A stretch of 64,000 nucleotides of DNA, from assembly GCA_947504025.1 (NCBI GenBank), contig CANNFX010000001.1, forward strand, positions 558,001-622,000. Reading direction: 5' to 3'. The notes beneath the pieces are model-generated. The model did not search any database, was not told the origin of the DNA, and saw only the letters and a list, made by a program, of their open reading frames with translations. The DNA comes from an uncultured Sphingomonadaceae bacterium (GTDB lineage Bacteria; Pseudomonadota; Alphaproteobacteria; Sphingomonadales; Sphingomonadaceae). Positions 17,490 to 27,576 of the stretch are shown in pieces. Position numbers and translations under genes: made by a program. How positions within the stretch are numbered: position 1 is the first letter of the stretch; every line of letters starts with the position of its first letter.

Positions 17490-18541
17490 ATCCAGGTCTC
17501 CCCGGTTTGACTCGTGCCCGGCGTATCAGCCCATCCCTCGACGCCGCGCCCTCTGCGGGTCAAAACCTCGAGGCAAGCCATCCGGATAGCGACGCCCATT
17601 TCGACCTGCCGGGTAATGATCGAGCGATCGAGCATATCAGCAACTTCGCTGTCGATCTCGACCCCGCGGTTCATCGGGCCAGGGTGCATTACTAGAGCAT
17701 CATCGGCTGCAAGCACCAGCCGTTCCTGTGTCAGTCCATAGAGATGGTGATACTCGCGCGCAGATGGGATGAACTGCCCTTCCATCCGCTCGGTCTGAAG
17801 ACGGAGCATCATGATGACCTCCGCTCCTTCCAGTGCATCTTCAAATTTGTGAGTGGCCTTAACACCCATAGCCTCAATACCTTCCGGCATCAGCCCCGGA
17901 GGCGCGCAACAAGTTACGTCGGCACCCAATGCTGTGAGACAAAGAATGTTCGAACGCGCAACACGGCTGTGCAGAATATCGCCGCAGATCGTAACCTTTA
18001 GCCCTGTGAAGTCGTCTGCCGTTTCACCACGTTTCCTCAGCGCATGCCGTAACGCCAGCGCGTCAAGAAGGCCCTGCGTCGGATGCTCATGCTGACCGTC
18101 ACCCGCGTTCAGCACAGGACAATCAACCTTGCTGGCAATCAACGCAACAGCACCCGAACTGCCATGGCGGATCACAATCGCATCCGCGCGCATCGCGTTG
18201 AGCGTGATAGCCGTATCGATCAGCGTCTCACCCTTTTTCACGCTTGACTGGGCAGCATGCATATTGACGACGTCCGCCCCCAACCGTTTTCCGGCTATCT
18301 CAAAGCTGAGCAGCGTTCGAGTTGAATTTTCAAAGAAGGCGTTGATGATTGTCAGGCCTGTCAACGCATCGGCATGTTTGGACGGCTGGCGGTTAAGCTC
18401 CACCCATTGTTCCGCTTCATCCAGCAGGAACATGATCTCGTGCCTTTCAAGCTGGCCAATGCCCAGCAAGTCGCGATGCGGAAAGGCTAACCCGCCCGCT
18501 GGATAGCGGCCGGAAGCGGGAGGAATTTTCGACAATGTCAT
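17486..18541 (-). CDS. pyrB: Aspartate carbamoyltransferase catalytic subunit
   Basis: Catalyses condensation of carbamoyl phosphate and L-aspartate, the first committed step of pyrimidine synthesis. The carbamoyl-phosphate motif STRT lies in [13 protein letters not shown]. Further motifs include [20 protein letters not shown] and HPGPMNRG. The product is about 351 residues from the ATG at 18541 (MTLSKIPP); an upstream TTG at 18580 lacks support. The stop codon overlaps the start of the inactive pyrC' by 4 bases, so the two are translationally coupled and probably form a PyrB-PyrC' complex. No pyrI is present. Confidence 0.95.
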   Translation of the reverse strand: MTLSKIPPASGRYPAGGLAFPHRDLLGIGQLERHEIMFLLDEAEQWVELNRQPSKHADALTGLTIINAFFENSTRTLLSFEIAGKRLGADVVNMHAAQSSVKKGETLIDTAITLNAMRADAIVIRHGSSGAVALIASKVDCPVLNAGDGQHEHPTQGLLDALALRHALRKRGETADDFTGLKVTICGDILHSRVARSNILCLTALGADVTCCAPPGLMPEGIEAMGVKATHKFEDALEGAEVIMMLRLQTERMEGQFIPSAREYHHLYGLTQERLVLAADDALVMHPGPMNRGVEIDSEVADMLDRSIITRQVEMGVAIRMACLEVLTRRGRGVEGWADTPGTSQTGETWI

Positions 18542-18656
18542 TAAAGCGACGCCTTTAGTCGAGTGATGTAAGCTGCTCAAGCGGTTTAATCTGGCGCAAT
18601 GCAGAATGCGCCCCTAACTAGTCTCAAACAGGAATTTACGGGCAAGGAATTAACAG

Positions 18657-20534
18657 ATGGCGTTTGCAGGCAAAGTTTGGCGGCTGCTAGTCGGTATTAA
18701 AGACGGGCTGAGCCTTGTATTTTTGCTGTTGTTCTTCTCACTGCTCTACGCGGTTTTGACCGCCCGCCCAAGCCCCGCCCAAATCCGCGACGGCGCTCTA
18801 CTACTCGAACTGAACGGTTCGGTCGTTGAGGAAAAGTCACAAGTCGATCCGATCGCTGCGCTCTTGTCCGGTACGGTCCCTGCTGGCGAATTCCAGGTCC
18901 GCGACCTCGTTCATGCTCTCGACAAAGCTGCCACAGATGATCGTATCAAGGCCGTCGTGCTCGACCTGGGCCAATTCCTTGGCGGCGGACAAGTTCATCT
19001 GACCGAAGTCGGTGCAGCGCTCGACCGTGTCCGCGCGGCGGATAAGCCAGTCCTTGCATGGGCTACAGGATATGCTGACGACGGCATGATGCTGGCCGCT
19101 CATGCCAGCGAGGTTTGGGTTGATCCGCTTGGCGGCGCAGTAGTTGCGGGGCCCGGGGGCGACCGGCTCTATTACGGCGCACTGCTCGAACGGTTAAATA
19201 TCAACGCCCGCGTCTACAAGGTCGGTACCTACAAGTCGGCAGTCGAGCCTTATGGCCGTAACGACATGTCTGAACCTGCGCGCGAAAATGCCAACGCATT
19301 GTATGGCGCGCTTTGGGAGGAATGGCAGGCCAACGTCAAAAAGGCACGGCCCAAGGTCAATCTTGATCTCGTCACAAAGTCACCTGCTGAGTGGGTGACA
19401 GCTAGCAAGGGTGACCTTGCCGCTGCCTCCCTCGCCGCCGGGCTGGTCGACAAGCTGGGTAGCCGCGAAGAATTCGGCGCCCGCGTAGCTGAAGTTGCCG
19501 GCAAGGATGATTGGGACAATACCCCCGGCACGTATCGCAGCACTGAACTCGATGCTTGGTTAGCTGGCAACTCTGCGGACACTCCGGGCGACGCGATTGG
19601 CGTTGTCACCATCGCCGGTGAAATCGTCGACGGCGATGCAGGCCCTGGCACCGCAGGCGGTGACCGGATCGCCGACCTGCTCGACGAAGCGCTGAATGAC
19701 GATCTCAAAGGACTGGTTGTGCGGGTTAACTCACCTGGTGGCTCAGTCCTAGCCAGCGAGGAGATTCGCCGCGCAATCCTGCGCCATAAGGCGAATGATA
19801 TTCCGATTGTTGTATCAATGGCCAACGTTGCCGCCAGCGGCGGCTATTGGATTGCGACCCCGGCGGACCGCATTTTTGCAGAACCCGAAACAATTACCGG
19901 TTCAATCGGCATTTTTGCAGTGGTTCCAACTTTCGAGAATGCACTCGCCGAATGGGGCGTAAACGGAGATGGTGTCCGCACAACGCCTCTTTCCGGTCAA
20001 CCTGATATGCTGAACGGGTTCACGCCAGAGGTGGATTCCATTCTGCAGAGCACTGTCGAAGATGGCTATACCGACTTTCTCACCCGTGTTTCAGAATCAC
20101 GCAATATGACTACGGCGCAAGTAGACGAAATCGGCCAAGGCCGAGTCTGGGATGGCGGCACCGCCCGTCAGCTGGGATTAGTCGATCAATATGGCGGATT
20201 GACCGACGCGCTCGCTTGGGCTGCATCGGAGGCCGAGCTTGAAGAAGGTGACTGGCATCCGAAGTTTCTCGGCAGCACTACCGGCGGTTTCGACACATTG
20301 TTTCGTTCTATGCTGATGGGTGATGAGGCCACGGCACGAACGGGACAGGACTTATTCGGCATGATCGCTCAACGTGAACAAGCACTCGGCGCGCAGGTCG
20401 TAAACGACCTGAACCGCCTGTTGGACGGTCGCGGGATGCAAGCATATTGCCTCGAATGCCCGGCCTCACCTGCAAGCAAGTCTGCTAAAAGTAGAGGGCT
20501 TTTCGCAACGCTGGCGAGACTGTTCGCGGAATAA
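18657..20534 (+). CDS. sppA: Signal peptide peptidase SppA, 67-kDa type
   Basis: Inner-membrane serine protease that degrades cleaved signal peptides. It has 625 residues, like the long tandem-domain type. A membrane anchor lies at about 17-35. The catalytic Lys193 sits in VGTYKSAVEP in the N-terminal half and the nucleophile Ser394 in ASGGYW in the C-terminal half, the same split as in E. coli SppA (K209/S409). AAGGA lies 9 bases before the ATG. It diverges from pyrB across 115 bases. A Cys pair near the C-terminus (CLECPA) is unusual, but I attach no function to it. Confidence 0.94.
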   Translation: MAFAGKVWRLLVGIKDGLSLVFLLLFFSLLYAVLTARPSPAQIRDGALLLELNGSVVEEKSQVDPIAALLSGTVPAGEFQVRDLVHALDKAATDDRIKAVVLDLGQFLGGGQVHLTEVGAALDRVRAADKPVLAWATGYADDGMMLAAHASEVWVDPLGGAVVAGPGGDRLYYGALLERLNINARVYKVGTYKSAVEPYGRNDMSEPARENANALYGALWEEWQANVKKARPKVNLDLVTKSPAEWVTASKGDLAAASLAAGLVDKLGSREEFGARVAEVAGKDDWDNTPGTYRSTELDAWLAGNSADTPGDAIGVVTIAGEIVDGDAGPGTAGGDRIADLLDEALNDDLKGLVVRVNSPGGSVLASEEIRRAILRHKANDIPIVVSMANVAASGGYWIATPADRIFAEPETITGSIGIFAVVPTFENALAEWGVNGDGVRTTPLSGQPDMLNGFTPEVDSILQSTVEDGYTDFLTRVSESRNMTTAQVDEIGQGRVWDGGTARQLGLVDQYGGLTDALAWAASEAELEEGDWHPKFLGSTTGGFDTLFRSMLMGDEATARTGQDLFGMIAQREQALGAQVVNDLNRLLDGRGMQAYCLECPASPASKSAKSRGLFATLARLFAE

Positions 20535-20557
20535 TGATCGATCGGGTGGCTCAGCTG

Positions 20558-20830
20558 TTAGCTCGGTTGATCTGACTTCTTCGAAAAACTCTTAGCCTTC
20601 CGGTCCCACTCGCCCGTCGCAAACACTACCACATCGCCCGCGGCCACCTCGTCTTTGGCGTAGATATCCCATGTCTCGTGAACGAAGCTTGGTTCGCCCC
20701 AGATACGAACGGCATTCCAGTAACGGTCATCGCGAAAGCCTACGAAATGGACGGCTGGCTTGATAGCGTGATCGGGCTTGGGGGCATCTGTTTGATCCAC
20801 TGACCAAACTGACCACGAGCCGCCGTCCAC
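20558..20830 (-). CDS. Conserved hypothetical protein of about 90 residues
   Basis: I do not recognise a named family. The protein-like segment runs from about [15 protein letters not shown] through [20 protein letters not shown] to a basic tail. It contains several Trp residues and looks like a small soluble beta-rich protein. The likely start is GTG at 20830, with GAGCAGG upstream. Reading further upstream in the same frame gives composition typical of an antisense shadow of serS, so that part is left out. It is convergent with sppA, with 23 bases between stops, and diverges from serS across 55 bases. Confidence 0.6.
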   Translation of the reverse strand: MDGGSWSVWSVDQTDAPKPDHAIKPAVHFVGFRDDRYWNAVRIWGEPSFVHETWDIYAKDEVAAGDVVVFATGEWDRKAKSFSKKSDQPS

Positions 20831-20885
20831 TGCAAGCCTGCTCGCGCTTGAGGTTGCGCCAGAACTATTCCATAGCCTGCGCGCA

Positions 20886-22166
20886 ATGCACGACCTCAGA
20901 TATATCCGGGACAACCCCGAAGCTTTCGACATCGCCCTCGCCCGCAGGGGCGCGGAGCCGGTTTCTGCTGCAATCCTTGATTTGGACGCTCGCAACCGCG
21001 CGCTGTTGACCCAGATGCAAGAGGCGCAGGCACGCCGGAACGAGGCGAGCAAGGCCATCGGTGCAGCGATGGGCCAAGGCGACAAGGACACGGCTGACAA
21101 GCTGAAGGCCGAAGTTGCCGAGCTGAAGCAAACGATGCCCGCAATGGAGGTTGAGGCCAAAGAAGTCAGTGACAAGCTTCATGATCTGCTCGCGCGTCTG
21201 CCGAACCCGCCAGCAGGTGACGTACCGCTGGGCGCTGACGAAGACGACAATGTCGAAGTCAGCAAATGGGGCACGCTGCGTGAGTTCGATTTTGAACCAC
21301 AAGAACACGCCGACATGGGCCCTGCTCTCGGTCTCGATTTCGAAACTGGCGCGAGTATCTCGGGTGCACGCTTCACTTTCCTACGCGGTCAAATGGCAAG
21401 GCTCCACCGGGCGCTTGGCCAGTTCATGCTCGACCACCAGACGAACACGCATGGCTATACCGAATGTGCCCCGCCGCTGCTGGTCCTTGATAAGGCGATG
21501 TACGGCACCGACAAGCTGCCTAAATTCGCCGAAGATTCCTTTCAGACGACGGAAGGCCATTGGCTCATTCCAACCGCTGAAGTCAGTCTGACGGCGTCCG
21601 TTCAAGATCAGATTCTAGATGCGGAGTACCTTCCTATCCGCATGACCGCGCTCACCCAGTGCTTCCGCAGTGAAGCGGGCTCCGCAGGCAAGGATACGCG
21701 CGGATTTATCCGCCAGCACCAGTTCGAAAAGGTCGAGTTGGTCAGCGTGACAACGCCTGAAGACAGCGAAGCCGAGCATGAGCGCATGACCGCCGCTGCC
21801 GAGAGCGTGTTGCAGGCTCTGGAGCTTCCCTATCGCAAGGTGCTGCTGTGCACCGGCGACATGGGTTTCGGCGCACGCAAAACCTATGATCTGGAAGTCT
21901 GGCTGCCGGGCCAAAGTGCTTACCGGGAGATTTCCAGTTGCTCCAACACAGGCGATTTCCAGTCGCGGCGGATGAATACACGTTTCAAGCCGGAAGGCGA
22001 GAAGAAGACCGTCTTTCCACATACACTCAATGGCTCTGGCCTTGCAGTTGGCCGGACCCTGGTCGCCGTGCTGGAAAACTATCAGCAAGCTGACGGCTCT
22101 GTAATCGTGCCGGATATTCTGAAACCCTATATGGGCGGGATTGCGAAGCTGGAGCCTGCCGCCTGA
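20886..22166 (+). CDS. serS: Seryl-tRNA synthetase
   Basis: Class II aminoacyl-tRNA synthetase, 426 residues, normal length. The N-terminal antiparallel coiled-coil arm (about 25-100) binds the long variable arm of tRNA-Ser. Motif 2 contains [14 protein letters not shown], a hallmark of SerRS, and motif 3 contains [19 protein letters not shown]. The stop overlaps the surE start as TGATG, so translation is coupled into surE. Confidence 0.97.
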   Translation: MHDLRYIRDNPEAFDIALARRGAEPVSAAILDLDARNRALLTQMQEAQARRNEASKAIGAAMGQGDKDTADKLKAEVAELKQTMPAMEVEAKEVSDKLHDLLARLPNPPAGDVPLGADEDDNVEVSKWGTLREFDFEPQEHADMGPALGLDFETGASISGARFTFLRGQMARLHRALGQFMLDHQTNTHGYTECAPPLLVLDKAMYGTDKLPKFAEDSFQTTEGHWLIPTAEVSLTASVQDQILDAEYLPIRMTALTQCFRSEAGSAGKDTRGFIRQHQFEKVELVSVTTPEDSEAEHERMTAAAESVLQALELPYRKVLLCTGDMGFGARKTYDLEVWLPGQSAYREISSCSNTGDFQSRRMNTRFKPEGEKKTVFPHTLNGSGLAVGRTLVAVLENYQQADGSVIVPDILKPYMGGIAKLEPAA

Positions 22167-22924
22167 TGCGTATCTTGCTGACGAATGACGACGGGATCAA
22201 CGCTCCGGGCTTTGCGGTGCTCGAAGAAATTGCCCGCACCATCAGCGACGATATCTGGATCTGCGCACCAGCCGAGGAACAGTCGGGTGCAGGCCATTCG
22301 CTTACGCTCAATATGCCCGTACGGCTGCGGAAACATGGCGAGAAGCGCTTTTCGGTTACCGGCACGCCAACCGATGCGGTGATGCTGGGCCTGCGCACTG
22401 TGTTCGACACACCGCCGGATCTGATCCTGTCAGGCGTCAATCGCGGAGCAAATCTAGGCGACGACATTACTTACTCCGGCACGGTGTCTGCCGCGATGGA
22501 AGGCGCTTTAGCCGGCATTCGCTCGATTGCCCTCAGCCAGGTCCTAAACCGCGAAACCAGCCACGAAACTTTCGCTGTCGCTCGCGCTTGGGGCGAAAAA
22601 GTATTGCGCCCGCTGCTCGATATGGACTTTGCTGACCGCAGCCTCGTCAACATCAACTTCCCGCCGATTGCTGCTGACGCAGTGAAGGGCATCCGTGTCG
22701 TCCGACAGGGCTTTCACGACTATTCGCGCGGCTCTGTTGTCGAAGGGCGCGACCCACGCGGACTCAAATATTACTGGTTCGGATTGCATGCGATTGAACA
22801 TACACCCGATCACGGCACCGATCTGGAAGCGATTGCAGATGGTTACATCGCGGTCACTCCGCTAAGGCCCGAATTGACTCATGAAGGGTCCCTTGCCAGC
22901 CTCTCCGAAAGGTATGACGGATGA
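22166..22924 (+). CDS. surE: 5'/3'-nucleotidase SurE
   Basis: Metal-dependent nucleoside monophosphate phosphatase, 252 residues. The metal-site residues are visible: D8 and D9 in LLTNDDGINAPG, S40 in EEQSGAG and N92 in SGVNRGANLG. It sits in the run serS-surE-M23 peptidase with start/stop overlaps on both sides. In many bacteria pcm lies between surE and the LysM/M23 (nlpD) gene; here pcm is absent. Confidence 0.95.
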   Translation: MRILLTNDDGINAPGFAVLEEIARTISDDIWICAPAEEQSGAGHSLTLNMPVRLRKHGEKRFSVTGTPTDAVMLGLRTVFDTPPDLILSGVNRGANLGDDITYSGTVSAAMEGALAGIRSIALSQVLNRETSHETFAVARAWGEKVLRPLLDMDFADRSLVNINFPPIAADAVKGIRVVRQGFHDYSRGSVVEGRDPRGLKYYWFGLHAIEHTPDHGTDLEAIADGYIAVTPLRPELTHEGSLASLSERYDG

Positions 22925-23703
22925 AACGTCTCGCTCTCACCATCGCAGCATTCATGCTTTTGGGAACGGGCGACCCCGCCACCGAGACTGAGCATGTGGT
23001 CGCCGAAGGAGAAACGTTAGGCGGCATTGCGAACCGTTCTGGCGTCCCACTGGCTTCAATCGCCGCAGTCAACGGGCTGTCTGAACCCTACAGCGTGAAG
23101 GTAGGGCAAAAGCTCTTCATCCCGCGCCAGCGCACGTACACTGTGAAGTCTGGTGACACGGCGATGGGTGTCGCAAACCGCTTTAAGGTGCCATACTCCC
23201 AGCTAGCCATTGCCAATGGCTTGAATAAAAATGGGGCTATTCGTATCGGTCAAAAACTAATCATTCCCGCCGTAATGTCGCGGGCACAAGTCGCTGCCCT
23301 GACCAGTGTTAAGACACCCAATGAGCCCTATTTCCGCCGCCCCCATGATGGGCCGGTCATGCTCGGCTACAAGCGCCGCGCAGATGGTCGCGGACATGAA
23401 GGCCTCGATTTCAAGGCGGCCGTTGGCGACATGGTTCGCGCTGCTTCGACCGGCACTGTTATCTTCGCTGGCAGCGAACCGACCCGTTTCGGTCGGCTTG
23501 TGGTGATCGACCATGGGCGCGGCTGGCACACGGCCTATGGTCACTTATCGAGCATCACAGTCACCAAGGGCGAAACGGTGCGCGCAGGCGAGCGTTTGGG
23601 CTTGGCTGGCGAAGCAGGCATCGCCACAACCCCTGAGCTGCACTTTGAAATCCGCAAGGACGGGAAGCCTATCAACCCTGCGCCCAAGATGCCGAAGCGC
23701 TGA
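22921..23703 (+). CDS. Exported M23 endopeptidase-like protein with two LysM domains (NlpD-like)
   Basis: A 260-residue envelope protein. A signal peptide covers about 1-18. Two LysM peptidoglycan-binding repeats lie at about 24-68 and 72-116 (TYTVKSGDTAMGVANRF), then an M23 domain at about 145-250. The active-site residues are intact: H159 and D163 (GHEGLDF), H208 (YGHL) and H241 (LHFEI). So it may be a true DD-endopeptidase; many NlpD proteins are degenerate activators. It is positioned after surE as nlpD is in other bacteria and overlaps surE by 4 bases. Confidence 0.88.
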   Translation: MKRLALTIAAFMLLGTGDPATETEHVVAEGETLGGIANRSGVPLASIAAVNGLSEPYSVKVGQKLFIPRQRTYTVKSGDTAMGVANRFKVPYSQLAIANGLNKNGAIRIGQKLIIPAVMSRAQVAALTSVKTPNEPYFRRPHDGPVMLGYKRRADGRGHEGLDFKAAVGDMVRAASTGTVIFAGSEPTRFGRLVVIDHGRGWHTAYGHLSSITVTKGETVRAGERLGLAGEAGIATTPELHFEIRKDGKPINPAPKMPKR

Positions 23704-23711
23704 GTTAACTG

Positions 23712-24794
23712 ATGGCACTATCTTCCCAACGTGATTTACCACCGCGCGCCTATCGCGGTTCAACTTTCAAACCGCTCAGGCGCGGATTGAAAGTTCCCGT
23801 CTGGGCAGATCTTGGTATCCGACTTGGGCTTGCATTATTCCTGATCTCTGTTGTGGTGCTGATCCATTGGTGGGATCGCACAGGGCTGGTCGACAATCTC
23901 GACGGGGAAGTCAGCTTCCTTGACGTTGTTTATTTCACAATGATTTCGATCACTACCACCGGCTTCGGGGATATCGCCCCCATCAGTGACCGGGCCCGGC
24001 TCGTCGAAGCAGTTATTGTGACCCCGATTCGCTTTGCCGTATTCTTTATTTTTGTCGGCACCGCCTATAATTTCATCATCAAACGCAGTTGGGAGACATT
24101 CCGCATGTCGCGCATTCAGGAGCAGCTCCATGATCACCTTGTAGTCCTTGGCTTTGGTGTCAGCGGTTCGGAGGCGGTCGGCGAACTTATTGAGCGCGGG
24201 ACCGATCCCAAGCGCATTGTGGTTATCGACCCGAGCGAGGAGCGGCTTCTTGCCGCCGAAGCAATGGGTTGCAATGTCATGGCGGGCGACGCCACGCGCG
24301 ACCAGACGTTGAAGGCTGTTCGGATCGACAAGGCACAGACCGTTTTGGTCTCAGCCGGGCGTGACGATACATCGATTCTGCTAGTGTTAACGGTGCGCCA
24401 TATGGCGCCCGACGTACCAATCAGCGTAGTAGTTCGCGCCGACGATAACGAACTGCTCGCACGGCAAGCAGGAGCCAACAATGTGATCAATCCTGTACGC
24501 TTTACCGGATTGCTGCTGGCTGGTTCGGCGAAGGGAGCACATATCGCCGAATATCTCGCCGACCTCGCTTCGGTCACAGGCCGTGTTCAATTAGTCGAAC
24601 GCGAGATCACCGAGGAAGAGTGCGGCAGTTCAATCGCCGATCTGAAGACCGGCGGGCGCGGTCTGCGCGTCTACCGGAACGGTGAGGCGTTGGGCTTCTG
24701 GGAAGACGCGTGTGAAAATCTGCTCCCAGGCGATATCGTGGTTGAGATCGTGCCGACGCCAAACGGTCACTCTAACGGCGACGGCGTGGAATAA
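23712..24794 (+). CDS. Two-TM potassium channel with RCK (TrkA-N) domain
   Basis: A 360-residue MthK-type channel. The first membrane helix is at about 32-52 and the selectivity filter is TTTGFGD at 81-87. GFGD, not GYGD, is found in several bacterial K+ channels. A second helix covers about 100-123. The cytosolic RCK/TrkA-N domain begins near 141 with the Rossmann loop LGFGVSGSEAV (G147, G149, G152). A TrkA-C-like tail ends the protein. Gating by NAD(H), nucleotides or Ca2+ is possible by family. It follows the M23 gene by 8 bases. Confidence 0.88.
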   Translation: MALSSQRDLPPRAYRGSTFKPLRRGLKVPVWADLGIRLGLALFLISVVVLIHWWDRTGLVDNLDGEVSFLDVVYFTMISITTTGFGDIAPISDRARLVEAVIVTPIRFAVFFIFVGTAYNFIIKRSWETFRMSRIQEQLHDHLVVLGFGVSGSEAVGELIERGTDPKRIVVIDPSEERLLAAEAMGCNVMAGDATRDQTLKAVRIDKAQTVLVSAGRDDTSILLVLTVRHMAPDVPISVVVRADDNELLARQAGANNVINPVRFTGLLLAGSAKGAHIAEYLADLASVTGRVQLVEREITEEECGSSIADLKTGGRGLRVYRNGEALGFWEDACENLLPGDIVVEIVPTPNGHSNGDGVE

Positions 24795-24798
24795 TCCG

Positions 24799-25203
24799 TC
24801 AACCCAACCAAGCGTGCACCGCACCCATCGCGATGTAAAACAACATCCAGTAGCCCGCATCGATGAAGAAGAGCGCCTTGCTCTTTTGCGAGAACAAATA
24901 GTTTGTACCAAGAGCTGGAACAATAAATCCCGCCGCAACACCCCATGCGAGCATGACCTTCGCGCCAAACGACATATCGTATCCGTAGCTGGCAAATGTA
25001 TGAGCCAGCACCCAGCTTGCTATTAGTGAAAATACGAAGGCTAAGCCGTAAATCATGCCCATATTGCCTTCTTTGATCTGATCTTCGGTGAGGCCAACGG
25101 CGCCCATCCAGCGTTTGCCCATAATTGGTCCATACCATAGCCCGCCAACGAAGAACCCCGCTGCAGCGCCGAGCACTACGGCCAGCCAGTTTACATCGAA
25201 CAT
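24799..25203 (-). CDS. DUF1761 membrane protein
   Basis: A 134-residue protein with four predicted membrane helices. The start contains WLAVVLGAAAGFFVGGLWYGP and the motif GKRWMGAVG, both typical of DUF1761. Function is unknown. GGGAGGG lies upstream of the ATG. It is convergent with the K+ channel gene, with 4 bases between stops, and divergent from rimO. Confidence 0.85.
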   Translation of the reverse strand: MFDVNWLAVVLGAAAGFFVGGLWYGPIMGKRWMGAVGLTEDQIKEGNMGMIYGLAFVFSLIASWVLAHTFASYGYDMSFGAKVMLAWGVAAGFIVPALGTNYLFSQKSKALFFIDAGYWMLFYIAMGAVHAWLG

Positions 25204-25280
25204 TGGTTATCCCTCCCAGTATTGTGTCCCTTACTGCGGTATAGCGCAATGTGGCCAACGGGTGTAGGGCGCGCCGAATA

Positions 25281-26654
25281 ATGACTGATACATCTACTAT
25301 TCTCCCCGACCAGAAGAAGGTCGGCATGGTCTCGCTCGGCTGCCCCAAGGCATTGGTCGATAGCGAACGCATCCTCACGCGCCTGCGCGCCGATGGCTAT
25401 GCAATGAGCCCGGATTATGCGGGTGCAGACGTAGTGCTCGTGAACACTTGCGGCTTTCTCGACAGCGCGAAGGAAGAAAGCCTTGCCGCGATTGGCGAAG
25501 CGATTGCCGAAAATGGTCGGGTAATCGTGACGGGCTGTATGGGCGACGAAGCCGAAGCCATCCGTGCCGCCCACCCGCAGGTCTTGGCAGTGACGGGCGC
25601 TCATCAATATGAGGATGTGGTCGAGGCGGTTCACGAAGCTGCACCGCCGTCGCAAGGTCCATATATCGATCTGATCCCTCAGCCGGACGTGAAGCTAACG
25701 CCGCGCCATTACAGTTATTTAAAGATTTCCGAGGGCTGCAATCACTCATGCGCCTTCTGCATCATTCCTGACCTTCGCGGGAAACTGGCCAGTCGCCGGA
25801 TTGATGCGGTTCTGCGCGAAGCTGAAAAGCTTGTCGCCGCAGGCACCAAGGAACTGCTGGTCATCAGTCAGGACACATCCGCTTACGGCGTCGACACGCG
25901 CCACGAGGCGAAAACATGGAAGGGCCGCGAAGTCCGTGCCCATATGACCGATCTCGCCCGGGAGCTTGGCCAGTTGCGCACATCTGATGGCCAAACGCCT
26001 TGGACGCGTCTCCACTATGTCTACCCCTACCCGCATGTCGATGCGGTAATTCCGCTGATGGCCGAAGGCCTGCTGACTCCCTACCTCGACATCCCATTCC
26101 AGCACGCATCTCCAGCGGTACTCAAGTCGATGAAGCGTCCCGCAAACGAAGCCAAAGTGCTCGAACGCCTGAAGCGCTGGCGCGAAATCTGTCCCGAGAT
26201 AGCGGTGCGCTCCAGCTTTGTCATCGGCTTCCCCGGCGAAACTGAAGACGATTTCAAATATCTGATTGACTGGCTCGAAGAAGCCCAACTCGACCGAGTT
26301 GGCGCTTTCCGCTTCGAGCCCGTAGAGGGCGCGCAGGCTAATACACTGCCGGATCCGGTGCCCGAAGAAATCAAAGAGGAGCGCTACGCCCGGCTGATGG
26401 AAGTTACCGCGCGGATCAGCGCGGCCAAGTTGGCTGCTAAGGTTGGTAAAACCCTACCGGTCATCATCGACGACGTGGGCGAAGCTGATGAAGACGGCGA
26501 CATTGGCGCTACCGGCCGCAGCCAAGCGGACGCGCCGGAAATCGACGGCAATGTCTTCCTGCGCAATGTACCGAGTACCCTGGCAGCTGGTGATATCGTC
26601 AACGTCGAGGTTGAAGATGCCGATGCACATGACCTGTTTGGAGTGATCCAGTGA
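25281..26654 (+). CDS. rimO: Ribosomal protein S12 methylthiotransferase
   Basis: A radical-SAM enzyme that adds a methylthio group to an Asp of ribosomal protein S12. It has about 457 residues. The N-terminal UPF0004 domain supplies C21, C57 and C86 for one 4Fe-4S cluster. The radical-SAM motif C153-x3-C157-x2-C160 (CNHSCAFC) supplies the other. A C-terminal TRAM domain follows. The [16 protein letters not shown] start is typical of RimO and separates it from MiaB. The ATG at 25281 is preferred to an in-frame upstream start at 25251. Confidence 0.95.
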   Translation: MTDTSTILPDQKKVGMVSLGCPKALVDSERILTRLRADGYAMSPDYAGADVVLVNTCGFLDSAKEESLAAIGEAIAENGRVIVTGCMGDEAEAIRAAHPQVLAVTGAHQYEDVVEAVHEAAPPSQGPYIDLIPQPDVKLTPRHYSYLKISEGCNHSCAFCIIPDLRGKLASRRIDAVLREAEKLVAAGTKELLVISQDTSAYGVDTRHEAKTWKGREVRAHMTDLARELGQLRTSDGQTPWTRLHYVYPYPHVDAVIPLMAEGLLTPYLDIPFQHASPAVLKSMKRPANEAKVLERLKRWREICPEIAVRSSFVIGFPGETEDDFKYLIDWLEEAQLDRVGAFRFEPVEGAQANTLPDPVPEEIKEERYARLMEVTARISAAKLAAKVGKTLPVIIDDVGEADEDGDIGATGRSQADAPEIDGNVFLRNVPSTLAAGDIVNVEVEDADAHDLFGVIQ

Positions 26655-26685
26655 AACGGAGTGCCGTACGCTCCAATATCAGCAT

Positions 26686-27477
26686 ATGACTGTCAAAATT
26701 TCTGTCCGGCTACTGTTTGAACTTTCAGAACCAACCGACACGATACTGCAATTCGAAGCGGCGGCTATTCCCGGACAACAGATCATTTCAACCGAAACTC
26801 GCCTTGGAAAGGTCGAGCATTGCGTCCGGGTAACTGCACAAGACAATATCGGTGAACGCTTGATGTTGCGGCTCAGCGGCAAGCAAGCGGTGGACTATGA
26901 CGCAGTGGTCAAAGTCGACAGGATACTGCCCGATCTTACACGGCTCGTCGCTCCAAAGCCGCATGAGCTTCCCGGAGAAGCAATCCAATATCTGTTCGAC
27001 TCCCGCTATTGCCTCGCCGATAAATTCAGATCCTTCGTCGACACGGAGTTCGGTAGTTTTGAAGGCGGCGCACAAATCGCCGCAATGCGCGACTGGATTG
27101 AACAACACTTCACCTATGCTCCGGGCAGTTCCAACGCCGATACGACTGCACTTGATAGCTTTGTGGAACGCCGCGGCGTATGCCGTGATTATGCTCATGT
27201 GATGGTCACTCTCGCCCGCGCTGCTGGAATTCCAGCGCGCTATTGCAGCGTGTATTCTCCCGGCGTGGAACCACCTGATTTTCACGCCGTGGTAGAAGTA
27301 TTTCTTGCCGATGAAGATGGAACCAGCGGGATGTGGCAGCTTGTCGATGCAACCGGCATGGCAGACGCGCATGAGACAGTGAAGATCGGAGTAGGCCGCG
27401 ACGCTGCTGATGTCAGCTTCATGACAACCTTCGGAATGGCAGAACTGACCTATCAGAAAGTTTCTGTCACTGTCTGA
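26686..27477 (+). CDS. Transglutaminase-like cysteine protease family protein
   Basis: A 263-residue protein with a transglutaminase-like core. The catalytic triad is visible as C166 (RRGVCRDYAH), H200 (DFHAVVEVF) and D221 (LVDATG). An N-terminal beta-rich domain (about 1-95) precedes it, as in bacterial members of this family, which are often linked to peptide cleavage or ligation. No signal peptide is seen. It follows rimO by 31 bases on the same strand. The substrate is unknown. Confidence 0.85.
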   Translation: MTVKISVRLLFELSEPTDTILQFEAAAIPGQQIISTETRLGKVEHCVRVTAQDNIGERLMLRLSGKQAVDYDAVVKVDRILPDLTRLVAPKPHELPGEAIQYLFDSRYCLADKFRSFVDTEFGSFEGGAQIAAMRDWIEQHFTYAPGSSNADTTALDSFVERRGVCRDYAHVMVTLARAAGIPARYCSVYSPGVEPPDFHAVVEVFLADEDGTSGMWQLVDATGMADAHETVKIGVGRDAADVSFMTTFGMAELTYQKVSVTV

Positions 27478-27576
27478 TCATCTGACCGTGCATTCGTATT
27501 AAACGCGCTGTCCGCGTGACTTTCTGGCCTCCAGCGAATAGCCCTAGTCATGGAAGTTTCCGGAGGTTTTGAGCGC

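Noticed and set aside
20831..21175. Upstream extension of the hypothetical gene at 20558
   Set aside because: The extension is antisense to serS and has shadow-type composition; the GTG at 20830 has a plausible ribosome-binding site.
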